Of a stretch of 11,733 bases of DNA, positions 7,070 through 11,733 are shown one piece after another (the first letter of the stretch is position 1; each line of letters opens with the position of its first letter). The stretch spans positions 1 through 11,733 of the forward strand of contig JAMORN010000040.1 of the NCBI GenBank assembly GCA_027063545.1, written 5' to 3'. This stretch comes from a bacterium. GTDB taxonomy: Bacteria > JAMORN01. The position numbers were made by a program, and so were the translations under genes. A model generated the notes under the pieces. The model did not search any database, was not told where the DNA came from, and saw only the letters and a list, made by a program, of their open reading frames with translations.

Positions 7070-8194
7070 ATGGAACTAAAGTTTAATTTTCAACCAGATG
7101 TTTATAGTAAGTTAAATTCTATTCTAAACAATAGAGAAAAAAGGTTACCCCAGACTTATCTTTTTTATGGTCAGGAGGGATTAGGTAAATTATATTATGC
7201 CTTATGGTTTATAGCAAATATTATATGTTTTGATGATAATAAAGATTGTTTAAATAAATTACATACTAATACACATCCAGATGTAAAGATTATTCATCCA
7301 GAGAATTTTACAAAGGAATATCATCCTAAAATAATAGATCAACCTTTATTATATCATAAAATAAAGGAGACAGATAAGATAAAAATAGAAGAAATAAGAG
7401 AGTTAAAAGAATATGTAACAACAAAACCTTTTGAGAGTTTAGTAAGAGTTATTTTAATAAATTATGCTGATTATATGACCACACAGGCTGCAAATTCTTT
7501 TTTAAAGTTGTTAGAAGAGCCCTCAGAAGATACAATAATTATTTTATTGGCAACGAATTTGAGAAATTTATTACCTACAATTATATCAAGAATTCAGGTA
7601 AAAATTAAGTTTTCACCAATAAAAATTGATTATATTAAAACTATATTAAAAGAATATAATCAATTGGATGAAGAGTTAGATACGTTTTTTATATCTTCAG
7701 GAAGTTATGTGGAAATTTATGATGATTTAAACTTTTTTGATAAAGAGAAAATAGAATTTATAAATAAATTAATGATTTATATATTAAATATTATTGATTC
7801 AGAGAGGGTGTTAAAATTAAAAGAAGAGGATTATATTAAACAAGCATATGAAATTTCTAAGATTATAGAGAAATTTTCTTCATCAATAGGATTTAGTACT
7901 AGTAATAAGGAATCTTTGGATTATTTATTAAATAAACTTTATGATATATTACATAAAATTTTTATTTTAAATACAACACCAAACATAAAAATATTTGAAA
8001 AAGTCTTTGGCTATTTAATAGAAAGAAATAAAAACATAGATAATTTTTTGAAGATAAAAATATTAGAAGATATAAAATTAGCAAGAAATAAGATACAAGC
8101 TAATGTTAATCCCACTATAACAATTCAAACTTTGTTATGGCGATTATATAAATTGTGTAGGGATTATTATAAAATTATTAATAGTTATCATTAG
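7070..8194 (+). CDS. holB: DNA polymerase III delta-prime subunit (clamp loader)
   Basis: Delta prime is the stator of the clamp loader that places the sliding clamp on DNA. The 374-residue protein has YLFYGQEGLGK at 30-40, a P-loop remnant in which the usual Ser/Thr after Lys is Leu41. It also has ELKEYVTTKPFE, NSFLKLLEEPSEDT and LLPTIISRIQ, the delta-prime/DnaX core motifs. The SRC box has lost its Cys. Of the four zinc cysteines seen in E. coli, only Cys53 and Cys60 can be matched before HPDV. The C-terminal helical collar is present. Lack of ATPase motifs is normal for delta prime, so the altered P-loop argues for HolB over DnaX. A strong AGAGGA sits 5 bases before the ATG. ricT follows 15 bases later, an adjacency also known in Bacillus. 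Confidence 0.9.
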   Translation: MELKFNFQPDVYSKLNSILNNREKRLPQTYLFYGQEGLGKLYYALWFIANIICFDDNKDCLNKLHTNTHPDVKIIHPENFTKEYHPKIIDQPLLYHKIKETDKIKIEEIRELKEYVTTKPFESLVRVILINYADYMTTQAANSFLKLLEEPSEDTIIILLATNLRNLLPTIISRIQVKIKFSPIKIDYIKTILKEYNQLDEELDTFFISSGSYVEIYDDLNFFDKEKIEFINKLMIYILNIIDSERVLKLKEEDYIKQAYEISKIIEKFSSSIGFSTSNKESLDYLLNKLYDILHKIFILNTTPNIKIFEKVFGYLIERNKNIDNFLKIKILEDIKLARNKIQANVNPTITIQTLLWRLYKLCRDYYKIINSYH

Positions 8195-8209
8195 AGAAAG
8201 GATAGCCGT

Positions 8210-9004
8210 ATGTATGGAGTTATAGTTGAGAATAAAAATAAAAATCATTTTATTTGTGAAAATCCTGATGATATAATCTTAAAAAGAGGTGATAAGGTTA
8301 TATTTTCAACAGATGATGATGGGTTTGATTTTGGAGAAGTATTATATACAAATGTTACGTTAAGAAAATCAAGTATTTATAAGTTATTAAGAAAAGCTAC
8401 AGAAGATGATATTAGAAGATTTGAGAGATTGATAAGGTTAGAAGAAGAAGCTTATGACATATTTAGAGAAAAAGTAAAAGAGAATAATTTAGAGATGAAA
8501 TTAGTTAAGGTAGATTTTCGATATGATAAGACAAAATATTTATTCTATTTTAAAGCAGAAGGGAGAGTAGATTTTAGGAAACTTGTTAGGAATTTAGCTG
8601 CAATATATAAAACTAGAATAGAGTTGCGTCAGATAGGAGTAAGAGATGAGGCAAAGCTTATTGGTGGGATTGGAATGTGTGGGCAAGAGCTCTGTTGTAG
8701 GAGGTTTTTAAAAGAATTTCAGCCTATAGAAACAAATATGGCTAAAATCCAAGATCTGATGATAAATCCTAGTAAAATTTCTGGGTATTGTGGAAAACTT
8801 ATGTGTTGTCTTGCATATGAGAAGGATTTTTATGAGAAATATAGAAAATATTATCCTAATATAGGTGATGAATATAAGACAGAGAAGGGAGAAGGGGTAG
8901 TTAAAGGAGTTAATATACTAAAAGGTACAATATTGGTTGAGTATGAGGGTAGATATCAGGAAGAAATAAAATATGAAATACCAGAGGAAATAATAGAAGA
9001 ATAA
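8210..9004 (+). CDS. ricT: PSP1-domain protein, RicT/YaaT family
   Basis: In Bacillus subtilis RicT (YaaT) joins RicA and RicF in an iron-sulfur-containing complex that steers RNase Y-dependent mRNA maturation. Its role in diderm bacteria is poorly known. The 264-residue product has the PSP1 hallmarks: DFRKLVRNLAA, an RIELRQIGVRDEAK block, and two matching cysteine clusters, C157-x4-CC(162-163) and C194-x4-CC(199-200). A small C-terminal beta-rich domain (GDEYKTEKGEGVVKG onward) closes the protein. The start at 8210 is set by AAAGGA seven bases upstream, and the ATG at 8214 is out of frame. It lies between holB and metG. The family call is secure, but function in this organism is inferred. 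Confidence 0.93.
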   Translation: MYGVIVENKNKNHFICENPDDIILKRGDKVIFSTDDDGFDFGEVLYTNVTLRKSSIYKLLRKATEDDIRRFERLIRLEEEAYDIFREKVKENNLEMKLVKVDFRYDKTKYLFYFKAEGRVDFRKLVRNLAAIYKTRIELRQIGVRDEAKLIGGIGMCGQELCCRRFLKEFQPIETNMAKIQDLMINPSKISGYCGKLMCCLAYEKDFYEKYRKYYPNIGDEYKTEKGEGVVKGVNILKGTILVEYEGRYQEEIKYEIPEEIIEE

Positions 9005-9019
9005 AAGGGAGTATAAAAT

Positions 9020-11083
9020 ATGGAGAGATATTTAGTAACCGCAGCACTTCCTTATGCAAATGGGCCCATACATATAGGGCATTTAGCAGGTGCTTATATT
9101 CCCGCAGATATATATGTGAGGTTTTTAAGATTAAATGGTGATGATGTTGTTTTTATTTGTGGGACTGATGAGCATGGTGTTCCTATTACAATAAGAGCAG
9201 AAAAAGAGGGAAAAACTCCTCAGGAAATAGTAGATTATTATCATGAGGTGATAAAGAAATCTTTTGAAGGAATGAGGATAGAGTTTGATAATTTTTCAAG
9301 GACCACAAGAGAAATTCATCATAAAACTGCTCAGGAGTTTTTTTTGAAACTTTTAGAAAATGGAGCATTGGTAGCGAAAAAGGAAAAAGGTTTATATTGC
9401 CCTAATTGTAAAATATTTTTGCCTGATAGATATGTAGAAGGTACTTGTCCTGTTTGTGGGGCAGATGGTGCAAGAGGAGATCAATGTGAAAAGTGTGGTA
9501 CATGGCTTGAGCCATTTCAACTTATTAATCCAAAGTGTAAGATATGTGGAGCTACTCCTGAGGAACGAGAAACAACTCATTTTTATTTCAAATTAGGTGA
9601 TTATCAAAAAAGATTAGAGGAGTTTGTGTATTCTCATGATTTTTGGAGGCCAAATGTTATTAATTATTGTAGAAACTGGTTTGAAGAAGGGTTAAGGGAT
9701 AGAGCTATTACCAGAGATCTTCTTTGGGGTATAAAGGTTCCATTGGATGATGAGGAGTTTAAATCTAAGGTACTATATGTATGGTTTGAGGCTCCTATTG
9801 GATATATTTCTTCAACAAAAGAGTGGGCTATAAAGATTGGTGATCCTGATAGATGGAAGTTATACTGGCAGGATAAAAATACAAGAATAGTTCATTTTAT
9901 AGGTAAAGATAATATAGTATTTCATGCAATAGTTTTTCCAGCAACTTTAATGGCTTATGGGGATGAGTGGAATTTAGTTTACGATATACCTGCGAATGAA
10001 TTTTTGAATATTGAAGATGAAAAGATTTCTACAAGTCGTAATTGGGCTGTTTGGGTTGATGAGTATTTAGAGGAGTTTGAACCTGATCCATTAAGGTATT
10101 ATTTAACCATGATAGCACCTGAGAATAGTGATTCTAATTTTACATGGGAAGGTTTTCAAAAGCATAATAATACAGAGTTAGCAGATGTGATAGGAAATTA
10201 TGTTAATAGGGTATTAACATTTATAGCAAGAAATTTTGATTCAAAAATTCCTGAATATTCCAAAGATGATTTAGGAGAGTATGAAAAGAATTTATTGAAA
10301 GAAGAGAAAGAATTTTTTAATAAATTTTATGAAAATTTACATAATAAAAGATTTAAGAGAGCATTAACAGAATATATAGAGTTTTATAAAAAGTTAAATA
10401 AGTATTTTAATGATATGAAGCCTTGGGAACTTGTAAAAGAAGATAAAAAAAGAGCAGGTGAGGTTTTGGCTTTTTGTGTGAAGTTATTAAGAGATACAAC
10501 AGTAATGATGTATCCTTTTATGCCTACTACAGCTGAGAGAATTTGGGTTCTTATTAATGAACTTAGAGATATAAAAGAGGAAAGATGGGATAGATTTTTA
10601 GATATATTCCCAGAGCCTAATAGAGAGATAAAGAGGCCTAAAAAGGTTCTATTTAGAAAATTTGCAGATGAGGAAATTAAAAAGCAGAAAGAGAAATTAA
10701 TACAAAAGTCTAAAGAAGAAATAGAGAAGAATAAGAAATATAAGCCATTAAAAACAGAAATTACAATAGAGGATTTTCAAAAATTGGATATAAGAGTTGG
10801 AAAAATATTATCAGCTGAAAAGGTAAAAGGTGCTGATAAACTTCTTAAAATGGAAGTTGATTTAGGCTTTGAAAAGAGGACAATTGTTGGAGGATTAAAA
10901 AAGTATTATAGTTCGGAAGAATTAATAGGAAAGTATGTTATTGTTCTTGCTAACTTAAAACCTAGAAAATTAAAGGGAATAGAGAGTCAAGGAATGCTTC
11001 TTGCAGTAGTTAATGATGAAAACATTTCTCTTTTAGAGCCAGATAATAAAGATAAAATAAACCTTGGAGATGTTATTGGATAA
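9020..11083 (+). CDS. metG: Methionyl-tRNA synthetase with fused C-terminal tRNA-binding domain
   Basis: This class I synthetase charges initiator and elongator tRNA-Met. The 687-residue protein starts with YLVTAALPYANGPIHIGH, with HIGH at 18-21, and CGTDEHG follows soon after. The connective peptide holds four CxxC pairs (Cys127/130, 143/146, 156/159, 173/176), which indicate two zinc knuckles. The KMSKS loop reads KISTS at 335-339. The all-helical anticodon-binding domain begins at NTELADVIGNYVNR. From about 580 to the end there is an EMAPII/Trbp111-type OB fold (FQKLDIRVGKI, ADKLL, GGLKKYY, PRKLKGIESQGM), which promotes dimerisation and tRNA binding. A clear AAGGGAG lies eight bases before the ATG. 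Its GC content looks higher than that of the ftsE-envC genes, as expected for a conserved essential enzyme. miaB starts four bases after its stop. Confidence 0.98.
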   Translation: MERYLVTAALPYANGPIHIGHLAGAYIPADIYVRFLRLNGDDVVFICGTDEHGVPITIRAEKEGKTPQEIVDYYHEVIKKSFEGMRIEFDNFSRTTREIHHKTAQEFFLKLLENGALVAKKEKGLYCPNCKIFLPDRYVEGTCPVCGADGARGDQCEKCGTWLEPFQLINPKCKICGATPEERETTHFYFKLGDYQKRLEEFVYSHDFWRPNVINYCRNWFEEGLRDRAITRDLLWGIKVPLDDEEFKSKVLYVWFEAPIGYISSTKEWAIKIGDPDRWKLYWQDKNTRIVHFIGKDNIVFHAIVFPATLMAYGDEWNLVYDIPANEFLNIEDEKISTSRNWAVWVDEYLEEFEPDPLRYYLTMIAPENSDSNFTWEGFQKHNNTELADVIGNYVNRVLTFIARNFDSKIPEYSKDDLGEYEKNLLKEEKEFFNKFYENLHNKRFKRALTEYIEFYKKLNKYFNDMKPWELVKEDKKRAGEVLAFCVKLLRDTTVMMYPFMPTTAERIWVLINELRDIKEERWDRFLDIFPEPNREIKRPKKVLFRKFADEEIKKQKEKLIQKSKEEIEKNKKYKPLKTEITIEDFQKLDIRVGKILSAEKVKGADKLLKMEVDLGFEKRTIVGGLKKYYSSEELIGKYVIVLANLKPRKLKGIESQGMLLAVVNDENISLLEPDNKDKINLGDVIG

Positions 11084-11087
11084 AGTT

Positions 11088-11733
11088 ATGGGAGAAAAAA
11101 AGTTTTATATAAAAACTTTTGGCTGTCAGATGAATGTTTATGATTCTAATATTATAGAAAGTAAATTAATAAAAGCAGGATATATCCCTACAGATAAAGA
11201 AGAAGAAGCTGATTTAATAATTTATAATACCTGTGCAGTAAGACAAAAAGCTGAGGAAAGGGCTATTTGGCATATAAAATCTGCAGCCAGCAAATTTAAG
11301 AAGGGATCTAAAATTGCTGTTATAGGTTGTGTGGCTCAAGAGAAAGGAGAAAAGTTAAAGAAAGAATTGCCTTTTGTAAATTATATTATAGGAACGGATG
11401 AGTATAAACGATTTGATGATATAATAAAAGGAAAACTAAAAGATGGAGTATATACAAATGTTTATTCTCAAGAGTTATATGAAGATTTTATAGATGATGT
11501 AGTAGTTAAAGGTCCAACAAGTTTTGTTACTATTATAAGGGGGTGTAATAATTTTTGTAGTTATTGTATTGTTCCTTATGTTAGAGGTAGGGAAAGAAGT
11601 AGGAAAAAAGAGAAGATAATAGATGAGGTAAAGAAATTAGTAGATAAAGGTATCAAAGAGGTTATTTTGTTAGGACAGAATGTTAATTCATATATAGATG
11701 GAAATATTAGATTTCCTGATTTATTGTATGAGG
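11088..11733 (+). CDS. miaB: tRNA-2-methylthio-N6-isopentenyladenosine synthase MiaB, N-terminal part (3' end outside window)
   Basis: MiaB is a radical-SAM methylthiotransferase that adds the 2-methylthio group to isopentenyladenosine 37 in tRNAs reading UNN codons. The 215 visible codons start MGEKKFYIKTFGCQMN. The N-terminal UPF0004 domain binds the auxiliary cluster through Cys13 (FGCQMN), Cys49 (NTCAVR) and Cys81 (IGCVAQ). The radical SAM motif CxxxCxxC is Cys153/157/160 in RGCNNFCSYC, followed by VPYVRGRERSR and LGQNVNSY. The last two blocks favour MiaB over MtaB or RimO. The rest of the radical SAM barrel and the TRAM domain lie beyond the edge. Only a weak GGA at 11078-11080 precedes the ATG, so translation may be coupled to metG, whose stop is four bases away. 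Confidence 0.97.
   Translation, partial: MGEKKFYIKTFGCQMNVYDSNIIESKLIKAGYIPTDKEEEADLIIYNTCAVRQKAEERAIWHIKSAASKFKKGSKIAVIGCVAQEKGEKLKKELPFVNYIIGTDEYKRFDDIIKGKLKDGVYTNVYSQELYEDFIDDVVVKGPTSFVTIIRGCNNFCSYCIVPYVRGRERSRKKEKIIDEVKKLVDKGIKEVILLGQNVNSYIDGNIRFPDLLYE

Noticed and set aside
7070-8194. holB as dnaX (tau/gamma)
   Set aside because: The P-loop Ser/Thr is missing and the SRC and zinc motifs are reduced. Length and the ricT neighbour fit delta prime.
9186-9580. Two antisense open frames within metG
   Set aside because: They lie opposite the conserved MetG catalytic and zinc regions and have no recognisable features.

Overview
The window is a fully coding, single-strand (+) stretch of a very AT-rich bacterial chromosome. 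Sixty-base lines counted by hand run from about 17% GC in ftsE to about 32% in metG, and arginine is mostly AGA/AGG. The gene set points to a diderm (outer-membrane) bacterium: a SurA-type periplasmic chaperone, a lipoprotein with a clean lipobox, and an FtsEX/EnvC-type cell-wall-splitting module. From memory, the order mfd / parvulin-like lipoprotein / surA / pdxA, and separately holB / ricT / metG, resembles clusters in Desulfobacterota- or Deferribacterota-like lineages. That placement is a low-confidence guess, because nothing here is a phylogenetic marker I can score by eye. No mobile elements, RNA genes, CRISPR arrays or transfer scars were seen. The longest non-coding gap is only 34 bases.

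Layout: (1) 1-1359, the C-terminal part of Mfd, cut by the window edge. (2) 1394-3533, two SurA-like chaperone genes: a lipoprotein with no clear catalytic core, then a SurA with a parvulin domain. (3) 3530-4519, pdxA (vitamin B6). (4) 4497-7067, an ftsE-ftsX-envC division module. (5) 7070-9004, holB (clamp-loader delta prime) and ricT (PSP1 family). (6) 9020-11083, metG with a fused C-terminal tRNA-binding domain. (7) 11088 to the edge, the start of miaB.

Every junction from 1394 onward is an overlap or a gap of 15 bases or less, so the stretch is probably one transcript or a few read-through units. Genes up to ftsX have poor Shine-Dalgarno sequences and overlap their predecessors by 4 to 26 bases, which suggests translational coupling. 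holB, ricT and metG have clear Shine-Dalgarno sequences.

The standout is ftsE. It sits exactly where FtsE belongs and aligns with it almost without gaps through the Q-loop-to-Walker-B region. However, the Walker A glycines and Ser/Thr, the Q-loop glutamine, the GG of the ABC signature and the H-loop histidine are all replaced, while the Walker B Asp-Glu pair remains. Its reading frame is intact, and it is followed by a convincing FtsX and an EnvC-like LytM protein that itself lacks catalytic residues. The window therefore appears to encode an FtsEX-EnvC machine whose 'ATPase' is a pseudo-ATPase. A second oddity is a 73-base ftsX/envC overlap, in which one DNA segment encodes the last membrane helix of FtsX in one frame and the signal peptide of EnvC in another.
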